Assembly (NCBI RefSeq): GCF_027924145.1
Contig: NZ_BRVP01000006.1
Coordinates: 62,001 to 126,000, forward strand
DNA: 64,000 nt
Direction of reading: 5' to 3'
Source: Neptunitalea chrysea
GTDB taxonomy: Bacteria > Bacteroidota > Bacteroidia > Flavobacteriales > Flavobacteriaceae
Shown here one piece after another: positions 8,637 through 16,570 of this stretch (position 1 is its first letter; every line of letters starts with the position of its first letter). Position numbers and translations under genes: made by a program. A model generated the notes under the pieces. The model saw only the letters and a program-made list of their open reading frames with translations. It ran no database searches and was not told where the DNA came from.

Positions 8637-9774
8637 GAAAATTTTGATGGTTTCCATGCCCACACTTCATTTTTTTAGATGGGTAGACCAATTAAAGGAG
8701 GAAAATTATGAGGTGTATTGGTTTGATATAACAGATGGTGCTACTAAAATACCCAGAATTAATTGGGTGGATCAAATTACCGATTGGAAACTGAGATGGA
8801 ATTATCCTGGTCGGATTTTCTTAAAAAAGCAACTTCCTAATATTTACCGGAGTATAGGGCGAATAAATGAGAAAAGTACTGTTGCTGTTTTTGAAGAAAA
8901 ACTTAAGGAAATTCAGCCTGATATAGTTCATAGTTTTGCATTATATGTCTCTTGTACGCCTATTATTGGAGTAATGGAAAAATATAAGGACATTAAATGG
9001 ATATATAGTTCATGGGGTAGTGACCTTTTCTATTTTCAGAATCAGCCAGAATATCTTAAAGATATTAAACGTGTTTTACCTAGAGTAGACTATTTGTTTA
9101 CAGATTGTCATAGGGATTATAATATAGCAAAGAAGCACGGATTTGATGGTGAGTTTTTAGGGGCATTTCCAGGAGGAGGAGGTTTTGATTTTACTTTGAT
9201 GGATTCTCTAAAGAAAGATATATCTAAACGTAAGGATATTTTAATAAAAGGCTATCAGGGACGATCAGGTAGGGCAATAGAAGTCTTGAAATCATTACTA
9301 GCTTGTAAAAGGCTGTTTTCTGATTATAATATTGTAATTTTTGGAGCTGGTAAAGAAGTGTTGGATTATATTCATAATTCAGAATTTAAGTCATGGACAA
9401 ACCTGCAAGTGAATGAACGGATAAAACATGATAAGGTTCTTGAGTTAATGGGGACTTCTGTTGTATACGTTGGAAATAGTGATTCTGATGGAACACCAAA
9501 TACTTTGTTAGAGGCGATGTGTATGGATGTTATCCCTGTACAGTCAAATCCAGGAGGGGCTACACAAGAACTTATTGAAGACGGAAAGAACGGATTTCTG
9601 ATTCAGGATTGCGAAGATATATTACATATTCAGAGTGTTTTAACCAAAGTAATTTCTACTATATCTGATTCGTATGTAGCTATTGTAAATGAGAATAGAG
9701 CGCTATGTAAAAGGTTTGAATATAATATGGTAAAAAGTGAAGTGCTAAAAAAATACCAACAAGTTTTAAGTTAG
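8623..9774 (+). CDS. Glycosyltransferase, GT-B fold (family 4-like)
   Basis: The 383-residue protein begins KKILMVSMPTLHFFRWV. It has a C-terminal nucleotide-sugar domain with GYQGRSGRA, VIFGAGKEV, and the E-x7-E element in SDGTPNTLLEAMCMDVIPV, followed by NPGGATQELIEDGKNGFLI. These are hallmarks of GT4 (group 1) retaining glycosyltransferases. A GSDLFYF segment at about 127 fits the N-terminal acceptor domain. The gene is translationally coupled to the upstream GT2 gene and 10 bp from the nonulosonate activation gene downstream, so it could act near the addition of a nonulosonic acid, though GT4 enzymes rarely use CMP donors. Confidence 0.85.
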   Translation: MRKPKKILMVSMPTLHFFRWVDQLKEENYEVYWFDITDGATKIPRINWVDQITDWKLRWNYPGRIFLKKQLPNIYRSIGRINEKSTVAVFEEKLKEIQPDIVHSFALYVSCTPIIGVMEKYKDIKWIYSSWGSDLFYFQNQPEYLKDIKRVLPRVDYLFTDCHRDYNIAKKHGFDGEFLGAFPGGGGFDFTLMDSLKKDISKRKDILIKGYQGRSGRAIEVLKSLLACKRLFSDYNIVIFGAGKEVLDYIHNSEFKSWTNLQVNERIKHDKVLELMGTSVVYVGNSDSDGTPNTLLEAMCMDVIPVQSNPGGATQELIEDGKNGFLIQDCEDILHIQSVLTKVISTISDSYVAIVNENRALCKRFEYNMVKSEVLKKYQQVLS

Positions 9775-9784
9775 ATAAATAGAT

Positions 9785-10945
9785 ATGAAAAAAATAGGAC
9801 TAATCCCTATACGAAAAGGTTCAGTAGGAATACCTAATAAAAACAAAAAGAAAATAGTTGGTCGTCCTTTATTTACATGGGTTTTAAAAGAAGCCATCTT
9901 TTCTGATTTAGATGAAGTATATGTTTTTACAGATGATTCGGATGTTATTTCATTTATAGAAAAAGAATATCATTGGACAGCAAAGGTAAAGGCTTTGTTA
10001 CGTAGTGATGAAAATGCAAGTGATACAGCTTCTACAGAAGCAGCAATGGTAGAGTTTTCTGAGAAAATAAATTACGATTTTGATCTTTTATGTTTATTAC
10101 AGGCTACCTCTCCATTTACCTTGTATTCAGATATCGATGCATGTATTCAGAAGATTGTAGCAGATAACTATGATGCTGCTTTAACGGTAGTAAATACACA
10201 TCGTTTTACATGGGGTAAAGAAGGGACTGCTTATAATTACAATGTTTTTAATAGACCTAGGCGTCAGGATTTTGAAGGGCTTCTTATAGAAAATGGAGCT
10301 GTATATTGTACCACAGCAAAAGCTTTTAAAGATTCTAGTAATAGAATTAGTGGTACTATAGCAACAGTTGAGATGGCGGAAGAGTCGTTAACCGAAATAG
10401 ACTCGAAATCCGACTGGCTAATTGTAGAAAAATTATTGGCGCAGCGTTTAAAACGAAACAGAACTCCTAAAAAAATAACGCATTTGGTGTTAGATGTAGA
10501 CGGGGTGTTTACAAGTGGGGCTATAACATATACTGCTGAAGGTGAACATACAAAAGAATTTGATATGAGAGATGGTATGGGGCTTGAAATTTTAAGAGAG
10601 GATAATATTAACGTGATGGTAATGACTTCTGAAAATTCTCCACTGGTAGCTGCTCGTATGAAAAAGCTTAAAATTGAGAATGTATATCTGGGAGTTAAAG
10701 ATAAATATGCGTTAATAGCTCATATTATAAAGGAAAATGCTTTAGAATTAGCCGAGTTTGCTTATATGGGTGATGACGTAAACGATTTGGCAAATTTATG
10801 TAGTGTAGGTTGGGCATTGGTGCCCAATAATGCTACAGAGCGGGTAAAACCTTATGCCGATGTTTTAATAAATGCTGATTCGGGCAATGGAGCCATACGC
10901 GAAGCTTGTGAATGGATTATAAGGTATAACGAACGATTTGAATAA
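9785..10945 (+). CDS. Bifunctional CMP-nonulosonate (acylneuraminate) cytidylyltransferase / KdsC-like phosphatase
   Basis: Two domains are fused in 386 residues. Residues 1 to about 222 form a NeuA-type cytidylyltransferase: IPIRKGSVGIPNKN at 7-20 is the CTP-binding loop, LLQATSPF at 104-111 and ENGAVY at 169-174 are the further family blocks. From about 230 follows a HAD phosphatase of the KdsC type with all four motifs: DVDGVFTSG with nucleophile Asp237 and Asp239, TSE at 281-283, Lys305/Lys307, and GDDVND at 329-334. The first domain activates a sialic-acid-like sugar with CTP. The second should dephosphorylate the sugar phosphate just before activation, which implies a 9-phosphate intermediate. 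It is the last gene of the operon, before a strong terminator. KDO activation (KdsB-KdsC) is less likely because a neuB-like gene lies nearby. Confidence 0.88.
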   Translation: MKKIGLIPIRKGSVGIPNKNKKKIVGRPLFTWVLKEAIFSDLDEVYVFTDDSDVISFIEKEYHWTAKVKALLRSDENASDTASTEAAMVEFSEKINYDFDLLCLLQATSPFTLYSDIDACIQKIVADNYDAALTVVNTHRFTWGKEGTAYNYNVFNRPRRQDFEGLLIENGAVYCTTAKAFKDSSNRISGTIATVEMAEESLTEIDSKSDWLIVEKLLAQRLKRNRTPKKITHLVLDVDGVFTSGAITYTAEGEHTKEFDMRDGMGLEILREDNINVMVMTSENSPLVAARMKKLKIENVYLGVKDKYALIAHIIKENALELAEFAYMGDDVNDLANLCSVGWALVPNNATERVKPYADVLINADSGNGAIREACEWIIRYNERFE

Positions 10946-10946
10946 A

Positions 10947-10982
10947 CAAAAACGGGGATCTTAATTAAGATCCCCGTTTTTG
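10947..10982 (+). terminator. Rho-independent terminator after the cytidylyltransferase gene
   Basis: A perfect 18-bp inverted repeat centred between 10964 and 10965 (arm AAAAACGGGGATCTTAA) starts 1 bp after the stop codon. It is flanked by A- and T-runs, so it can work in both directions. It closes the first polysaccharide block. Confidence 0.9.
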
Positions 10983-11106
10983 TTTGGTTGAAATCCCACT
11001 AATTTCCCAAATGGGAGGAGGTCGACCCTGCCAATAATAGAATCTTAACACACTTTTGACAGTTTAGTTCAACCTACTTTTGTGTCTTGTTTAGAAAATA
11101 GAGTAT

Positions 11107-11551
11107 ATGAAAGTTGGTTTTATGGGATTGGGTAATTATGGGATCGTATGGCTATGAATTTATTAAAAGCAGATAACGAGTTAATTTGTAAGTATCCCTT
11201 AAAATCGTTCTTTTAGGCATTCATGGGTAAGCCTACAGGTTATGAAACTTATGATTAACCAAATGCCATTACAAAGTATGCTGACCTTTTTCGAAAGTTT
11301 GATACTGGGCATGACTATGGGGATAGAGAAAAAACAGGCATGTTTTGCTGGGTAGCTGTTAGTAGGCCTTTACTTGCTGCTTTTCGTTAATACATCTTCA
11401 GAAAGACTTGCTGCTATTTACCAATATTGTGTTTGAACTAAACGAAGCGATGCTTTTTACAAATACAGCAAAAGAGGAATATACACTGGCAAAACAACAA
11501 GGAATGGCAGGCCTTGACTGTGCAGCTGTGTTTAAATTATGGCAAGAATAA
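11107..11551 (+). pseudogene. Decayed NAD(P)-dependent dehydrogenase (3-hydroxyisobutyrate/6-phosphogluconate dehydrogenase family)
   Basis: This stretch has no intact long frame, but pieces of one gene can be read. An ATG at 11107 gives MKVGFMGLGNYG, the N-terminal NAD-binding loop of the 3-hydroxyisobutyrate dehydrogenase family. A shifted frame at about 11151 continues MAMNLLKADNELI, as expected for the next helix. Near the end, at about 11500-11551, QQGMAGLDCAAVFKLWQE followed by TAA matches the C-terminus of the same family. Between them are stops, shifts and losses; the total length, about 445 bp, is half of the roughly 870 bp of a complete gene. A further piece around 11265-11390 reads as about 40 open codons (including DTGHDYGDREKTG) that I cannot place. 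I see no gene product here. Confidence 0.75.
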
Positions 11552-11578
11552 ATAAATAAAACTTTAAATTGTGACACC

Positions 11579-11612
11579 TTGTCAGTTATCTGCGCTTGGC
11601 ATAATCATTGAC
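11579..11612 (+). promoter_or_regulatory. Putative heat-shock/sigma-54-like promoter of dnaK
   Basis: Upstream of dnaK a TTGTCAGTT block (11579-11587) is followed by TTGGCATAATCATTG (11596-11610). The TGGCA-N6-TTG spacing equals that of a sigma-54 -24/-12 promoter, although the final C of TTGC is A here. No CIRCE (HrcA) inverted repeat is visible. This is a motif reading only. Confidence 0.35.
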
Positions 11613-11668
11613 TAAAGTGTATCAGTTTTTAAAGAATATTTATTTAATACATACAATATAACAAAACT

Positions 11669-13591
11669 ATGAGTAAGATAATAGGTATAGATTTAGGGAC
11701 TACCAACTCATGTGTATCTGTAATGGAAGGTAATGAGCCGGTAGTAATTCCTAATGCAGAAGGTAAAAGAACAACCCCATCGGTAATTGCATTTGTTGAT
11801 GGAGGCGAGATTAAAGTTGGAGATCCTGCGAAACGTCAGGCAGTAACAAACCCACACAAAACGATTTATTCGATTAAGCGTTTTATGGGGAATAAGTTCT
11901 CTGAGTCGCAACGAGAAGCCGATAGAGTACCTTATTCAGTAGTAAAAGGAGATAATGACACACCTCGTGTAGATATTAACGGACGTTTATATACACCTCA
12001 GGAATTATCTGCTATGATTCTTCAAAAAATGAAGAAAACTGCAGAAGATTATTTAGGTACCGATGTAAGTGAAGCAGTAATTACTGTGCCAGCTTACTTT
12101 AACGATTCTCAACGTCAGGCTACAAAAGAAGCCGGAGAGATTGCAGGATTAAAAGTGCAACGTATTATTAATGAGCCTACGGCTGCTGCGTTAGCGTATG
12201 GTTTAGATAAGAAAAACTCTGACCAAAAGATTGTAGTATTTGACTTTGGTGGTGGTACACATGACGTTTCTATCCTTGAGTTAGGAGACGGTGTATTTGA
12301 AGTATTAGCTACCGATGGTGATACACACTTAGGTGGTGATGATGTTGATGAGAAAATTATTGATTGGTTAGCAGAGGAGTTCAACGCAGAAGAAAGCATG
12401 GATTTACGTAAGGATGCTATGGCATTACAGCGTTTAAAAGAAGCTGCTGAAAAAGCTAAGATTGAGTTGTCTTCTTCTACACAAACAGAGATTAACTTGC
12501 CATATGTTACAGCTACTGCTAGCGGGCCAAAACACTTGGTGCGTACGTTAACCAGAGCTAAATTTGAGCAATTAATTCACGATTTAGTAGAAAGAACAAT
12601 TGCACCTTGTAAAACGGCATTAAAAAATGCAGGATTATCAGCTAACGATATCGATGAGATTATTTTAGTAGGTGGTTCTACTCGTATTCCTGCTGTACAG
12701 GAAGCTGTAGAAAAATTCTTTGGTAAGAAACCTTCTAAAGGGGTGAACCCTGACGAAGTTGTTGCTGTTGGAGCTGCTATTCAAGGTGGGGTATTAACAG
12801 GTGATGTTAAAGATGTACTTTTATTAGACGTTACACCGCTTTCTTTAGGTATTGAAACTATGGGAGGTGTAATGACTAAGTTAATTGAGTCTAACACTAC
12901 CATCCCAACTAAAAAATCACAAGTATTCTCTACGGCTGCAGATAATCAGCCTTCTGTAGAAATTCACGTGATTCAAGGGGAGAGACCAATGGCTGCCGAT
13001 AACAAAACAATTGGTAGATTCCACTTAGACGGTATTCCACCAGCGCCAAGAGGGGTTCCTCAAATTGAAGTAACATTTGATATAGATGCCAACGGTATTA
13101 TCAATGTTTCTGCTAAAGATAAAGGAACTAACAAAGAGCAAAACATTAGAATTGAAGCTTCATCAGGATTAACTGACGAAGAAATCAACAAGATGAAAGC
13201 GGAGGCTGAAGCAAATGCAGATGCTGATAAAAAGGCTAAAGAAAAAGTAGATAAGCTTAATGAAGCAGACGGAATGATTTTCCAAACTGAAAAGCAATTA
13301 GGTGAGTTTGGAGATAAATTATCTGCTGATAAGAAAGCAAATATTGAAAGCGCTTTAGAAGAATTGAAAAAAGCGTATGAAACCAAAGATGTTGATACCA
13401 TTCAACCAGCGTTAGATAAAATTAACGAAGCTTGGAAAGTGGCGTCCGAAGAAATGTACAAAGCACAAGCGGAAGCACAACAAGGAGCTCCGGGTGCAGG
13501 ACAAGATCCAACAGGTGGAGCGGAAGCTGCAGGTGATGATGCCAGCCAAGGAGACGATGTTCAGGATGTAGATTTTGAAGAGGTTAAATAA
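11669..13591 (+). CDS. dnaK: Molecular chaperone DnaK (Hsp70)
   Basis: A full-length 640-residue Hsp70. The N-terminal ATPase domain begins [13 protein letters not shown], has the phosphate-2 loop GGGTHDVS (His where many species have Phe, which I know from other Bacteroidota) and the [10 protein letters not shown] adenosine motif. The interdomain linker [15 protein letters not shown] is followed by the substrate-binding beta domain and the helical lid. The C-terminus is Gly/Gln/Ala-rich and ends VDFEEVK, close to the usual EEVD-like tail. It folds nascent and stress-damaged proteins in the cytoplasm with DnaJ and GrpE, neither of which is in this window. The gene stands alone, with its own promoter region and terminator, between two polysaccharide blocks. 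Confidence 0.98.
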   Translation: MSKIIGIDLGTTNSCVSVMEGNEPVVIPNAEGKRTTPSVIAFVDGGEIKVGDPAKRQAVTNPHKTIYSIKRFMGNKFSESQREADRVPYSVVKGDNDTPRVDINGRLYTPQELSAMILQKMKKTAEDYLGTDVSEAVITVPAYFNDSQRQATKEAGEIAGLKVQRIINEPTAAALAYGLDKKNSDQKIVVFDFGGGTHDVSILELGDGVFEVLATDGDTHLGGDDVDEKIIDWLAEEFNAEESMDLRKDAMALQRLKEAAEKAKIELSSSTQTEINLPYVTATASGPKHLVRTLTRAKFEQLIHDLVERTIAPCKTALKNAGLSANDIDEIILVGGSTRIPAVQEAVEKFFGKKPSKGVNPDEVVAVGAAIQGGVLTGDVKDVLLLDVTPLSLGIETMGGVMTKLIESNTTIPTKKSQVFSTAADNQPSVEIHVIQGERPMAADNKTIGRFHLDGIPPAPRGVPQIEVTFDIDANGIINVSAKDKGTNKEQNIRIEASSGLTDEEINKMKAEAEANADADKKAKEKVDKLNEADGMIFQTEKQLGEFGDKLSADKKANIESALEELKKAYETKDVDTIQPALDKINEAWKVASEEMYKAQAEAQQGAPGAGQDPTGGAEAAGDDASQGDDVQDVDFEEVK

Positions 13592-13673
13592 CTCTATAAT
13601 TTAGATTTAATACTCGTAAGATAATGTACACCCTTAAAAAATAGGTTAACAATTTTTGATTAAACTATAAATG

Positions 13674-13705
13674 AACCAGAGAAGCTAGCTTCTCTGGTTT
13701 TTTTA
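13674..13705 (+). terminator. Terminator after dnaK
   Basis: A perfect 13-bp inverted repeat (arm AACCAGAGAAGCT, centre 13686/13687) is followed by eight T residues. It lies about 80 bp after the dnaK stop. Confidence 0.9.
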
Positions 13706-13710
13706 TATAT

Positions 13711-13913
13711 AAAGTTTGGAGTTTTCATATTTAAACTCAAATGTTCTTAAGTTATTGTAAGTGTCACTCGATTCTGGCAAGCACTTTATTGTTTTTACAT
13801 TTATAAATTAGGAACTCTTGTTTTAGTATTCCATTAATTCTTTCAGTCAAAGCATTTTGATAGCAATTGTATCTATCTGTTATTGAGAGTGATACTGTTG
13901 TGTTTATGTCAAC
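13711..13913 (-). pseudogene. Relic of an IS3-family transposase (OrfB, C-terminal part)
   Basis: Read on the minus strand, 13913-13764 gives 49 open codons that include SLSITDRYNCYQNALTERIN followed by GILKQEFL. This is the conserved region of IS3-group OrfB (rve integrase core) around the catalytic Glu (the E of TER). After a stop and a shift, 13746-13711 gives EHLSLNMKTPNFI, equivalent to the usual RPHLSL-x-KTP end of the same proteins. About 40-60 residues between the two parts and the whole N-terminus are missing, so the copy is dead. No terminal inverted repeats are recognisable. Between the relic and the neuB-like gene are only a terminator and about 100 bp of featureless AT-rich DNA. 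Confidence 0.75.
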
Positions 13914-13934
13914 TTATTTCAGGACGGGACAAAA

Positions 13935-13966
13935 CAAAAAAAGCCTCCGTAAAACGGAAGCTTTTA
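13935..13966 (-). terminator. Terminator for the neuB-like gene (minus strand)
   Basis: On the minus strand GCTTCCGT, a short T-rich loop and ACGGAGGC form an 8-bp stem (one G-U pair) followed by seven T residues. The G-U pair and T-run favour this direction. Confidence 0.8.
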
Positions 13967-14070
13967 AAAGTATCAATCCACTAAGATTGAATAATATGTT
14001 TTAGTAAATTATTCTAAGACTTGTCTCTGAGTAGTTACACTCGATTAAGTAAACTCAAAAGCGTTACTAA

Positions 14071-14949
14071 TTACTTTCTATATTTTAATTTATCTCTTTG
14101 TACTTGCTCAATGGCTAAGATATCGGTGTTTTTAAAAGAAAGTGCTTTGTGTACAGCAGTAAGATCTCTTTTTAATTTTCTAAGTCCCATAGGTTCTAAA
14201 GATGCTGCATGGTCTGTTCCTTTCCAAGTTCTGTCAATGGTATAGTGTCTTTCAATAATATTAGCTCCTAAGGTATAGGCAGCAATATCTACAGCAATTC
14301 CAAGATGGTGACCAGAAAATCCTATGTGTTTTACCTTATCAGCATACTTTTCAATTAAAAGTGTAATATCTAATAAACAAACATCTTCAAAAGGTACCGG
14401 ATACCCTGACGTACAGTTGTATACAACTAAATCTTTGTTTCTTCCTTTTTCAGTAAAGAAAGTAATAAGATCTTCAATCTCATCTTTAGAAGTCATACCG
14501 GTCGAAATGTGAATTTCACCACTGTAATTTTCACAAAGCCATTCTAACATTTCGTAATGGTTATTACAAGCCGATGGTATTTTAATAAACTCAGGATTTA
14601 AAGACGCTATTTCTTTGGCAGAAGTAGTATCCCAAACAGAGGTAGAATATACAATTCCTATTTCTTCACAAAAATCTTTAAGCTCTTGATGTTGCTCTAC
14701 AGAAAATTCTAAAAACTCTCTGTGCGCTCCATAAGTATCACCATACGAGTTTACCGGGTTAGGGTGTGGCGCGTTGTATTGCTCTTCTGTCAATAACTCT
14801 TTGTTATGTCGTTTCTGAAATTTTACAGCATCGGCATTACAAAAGATTTTGGCAACTTTTATAAGTTCCTTTGCTATTTCCATTTCTCCTTTGTGGTTAC
14901 ATCCTATCTCGGCAATAACAAAAGGTGGTTTGTACGTATTTTGTGTCAT
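14071..14949 (-). CDS. Nonulosonate (N-acetylneuraminate-type) synthase, without SAF domain
   Basis: The 292-residue protein is a NeuB-family TIM barrel. It has FVIAEIGCNHKG at about 10-21, DAVKFQKR at 40-47, the STSVWD strand, FIKIPSACNNH, ISTGMTS, YNCTSGYP and the metal-binding C-terminal part GFSGHHLG and ERHYTIDRTWKGTDH. It should condense phosphoenolpyruvate with an N-acyl-hexosamine (or its 6-phosphate) to a nine-carbon acid. Typical NeuB proteins have about 340-350 residues, including a C-terminal antifreeze-like SAF domain that completes the partner's active site. Here the protein ends directly after the barrel, and no SAF-coding remnant can be read downstream. It is transcribed alone, divergent from the next glycan block. 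It pairs logically with the fused cytidylyltransferase/phosphatase at 9785-10945. No epimerase gene (neuC-like) is in the window. Confidence 0.85.
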   Translation of the reverse strand: MTQNTYKPPFVIAEIGCNHKGEMEIAKELIKVAKIFCNADAVKFQKRHNKELLTEEQYNAPHPNPVNSYGDTYGAHREFLEFSVEQHQELKDFCEEIGIVYSTSVWDTTSAKEIASLNPEFIKIPSACNNHYEMLEWLCENYSGEIHISTGMTSKDEIEDLITFFTEKGRNKDLVVYNCTSGYPVPFEDVCLLDITLLIEKYADKVKHIGFSGHHLGIAVDIAAYTLGANIIERHYTIDRTWKGTDHAASLEPMGLRKLKRDLTAVHKALSFKNTDILAIEQVQRDKLKYRK

Positions 14950-15066
14950 AAAGAAAATTAAAATATTGAAGGCAAATATAAATATTTGATACCTAAGGAC
15001 AAATTCAGTATAACAACATAATTTGCTTTTAATCTAAAATTAATAAGTAGGATGTTTTTAAAATGT

Positions 15067-15074
15067 TAATTTTG
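15067..15074 (+). promoter_or_regulatory. Putative -7 box for the second glycan block
   Basis: TAATTTTG fits the Bacteroidota -7 consensus TAnnTTTG and lies 65 bp before the start of the first gene of the block. I cannot see a clear -33 TTTG at the right distance. Confidence 0.35.
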
Positions 15075-15139
15075 ACTCGATAATAGAGAAATCAGTTCAA
15101 AGAGGCATACCTCATAATTTTATTTAATAGAAGCTTAGT

Positions 15140-16534
15140 ATGGCTAAAAAGGTTTTTGTGCTTTTTCCGGATGGTATAGGATTACGGAATTTTGCGTTAA
15201 CTAATTTTAAGGAAGAAGGAGAAAAGCAAGGCATAGATGTATGCTATTGGAATAACACCAACTTTTCTATAAAAGACCGATTGGGTTATAATGAAGTGGT
15301 TATAGAAGACCAAACCATACACTCGCTTACCCCAATATATAGTAGAGCCAGAAAACGTACCGAATTGAATGTTTGGACTAAAAAATTATCGGATGCTGTG
15401 TATCAGATGTATAAGTTTCCGTTAAGTATTAACGGACTTAATAATAAGATAAAATCAGGATTAATTAGATTGCTTATAGGTTTAAAATCATCTGAACGTG
15501 GGGTAGTAAGCATCAGAGAAAAAATAAAACAACTAGAACGCAGTACTTCTAAATATAAGTATTGTAAGCAACAATTAGAAGAGCACAGACCTGTGGCGGT
15601 TATGAGTACCAGTCAGCGTGCTACACAAGCCATTGCTCCATTATTAGCAGCAAAAGATCTAGGAATACCTACCATTACCTTTATATATTCATGGGACAAT
15701 GTGCCCAAGGCTATGTTGGTGGTAGAAACCGATTATTACTATGTTTGGAGCGATCATATGAAATCTGAATTATTACAGTATTATCCTTTTATTAAAGAAG
15801 AACAGGTAGTGGTTACGGGTACACCGCAATTTGGGCCTCATTTTGATGAATCGTTGGTAGTACCAAGAGAGACTTTTTTCGCCGAACATAATTTAGATAT
15901 AGAGAAAAAATACATTTGCTTCTCAGGAGACGATGAGACTACTTCTCCTTTAGATCAGTATTATTTAGAAGATTTAGCAAAAGCGGTAAGAGGTTTAAAT
16001 GGAGAAGGGTATAATCTGGGGATTATTTATAGAAAATGTCCGGTTGATTTTACCGATAGATACCAAAAGGTAATAGATGGGTATACCGATGTAATAACGG
16101 TAATTGATCCTATATGGGAACAGATAGGAAGTAGCTGGAATGAGATAGCACCTTCAAAAGAAGATTTTGCCATGTTGGTAAATGTGTGTAAGCATACAGA
16201 GCTAGTTACCAATGTATGTTCTTCTACGGTATTTGATTTTGTAGCGCATGATAAACCGTGTATTTATTATAATTACGAACAGCCACAGTTAAAAAAAGGG
16301 ATAAGAGATATTGGTCAGAATTACCACTATGTACATTTTAGATCGATGCCTTCTAAGGATGCAGTACTATGGGCGTTGAATAAAGAGGAGTTAAAGGATA
16401 GAGTGAAGTCTGTACTAGACGGTGAAGTGAATCCGGTTCCTGTAACCAAACAATGGTTTAGTGTTATTGTTGGTAATACACCAACTGAAGCTTGTGAGAA
16501 TATCTGGAAATCTATCAACCAACTTATCAAGTAG
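15140..16534 (+). CDS. Putative GT-B glycosyltransferase
   Basis: The 464-residue protein has two Rossmann-like halves as in GT-B enzymes. The N-terminal half starts KKVFVLFPDGIG and includes VMSTSQRATQAIAPLLAAK. The central part has ITFIYSWDNVPKAM, VWSDHMKSEL and VVVTGTPQFG (compare the TG-P/S hinge of related sugar transferases). The C-terminal half has CFSGDDETTS, IYRKCPVDF and VTNVCSSTVFDFVAHDKPC, a nucleotide-binding-like S-S-x5-E/D region. No membrane segments. I recall similar flavobacterial proteins being named UDP-glycosyltransferase, but donor and product are not known. It is the first gene of the block and is 36 bp upstream of the fucosyltransferase-like gene. Confidence 0.65.
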   Translation: MAKKVFVLFPDGIGLRNFALTNFKEEGEKQGIDVCYWNNTNFSIKDRLGYNEVVIEDQTIHSLTPIYSRARKRTELNVWTKKLSDAVYQMYKFPLSINGLNNKIKSGLIRLLIGLKSSERGVVSIREKIKQLERSTSKYKYCKQQLEEHRPVAVMSTSQRATQAIAPLLAAKDLGIPTITFIYSWDNVPKAMLVVETDYYYVWSDHMKSELLQYYPFIKEEQVVVTGTPQFGPHFDESLVVPRETFFAEHNLDIEKKYICFSGDDETTSPLDQYYLEDLAKAVRGLNGEGYNLGIIYRKCPVDFTDRYQKVIDGYTDVITVIDPIWEQIGSSWNEIAPSKEDFAMLVNVCKHTELVTNVCSSTVFDFVAHDKPCIYYNYEQPQLKKGIRDIGQNYHYVHFRSMPSKDAVLWALNKEELKDRVKSVLDGEVNPVPVTKQWFSVIVGNTPTEACENIWKSINQLIK

Positions 16535-16570
16535 GTTTCTAACATATTCAATAACTACAAAAAAGTATAT

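Noticed and set aside
10947-10982. Long palindromes as possible recombination or operator sites (also 56831-56876 and 59289-59328)
   Set aside because: Each sits just after a stop codon, with flanking A/T runs, so a terminator explains them better.
12115-12399. Open frame on the minus strand inside dnaK
   Set aside because: It is the antisense reading of a conserved part of dnaK, with Ser/Pro-rich low-complexity translation and no family likeness.
13060-13401. 113-codon minus-strand frame inside dnaK
   Set aside because: Shadow of the repetitive Lys/Ala-rich C-terminal region of DnaK.
13967-14070. Possible lost SAF-domain code downstream of the neuB-like gene
   Set aside because: I translated the minus strand in all three frames and found no SAF-like sequence; the segment has several stops.
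14021-14245. Plus-strand frame over the neuB 3' end
   Set aside because: Antisense to the conserved end of the neuB-like gene; Ser/Leu-rich translation without similarity to any family.
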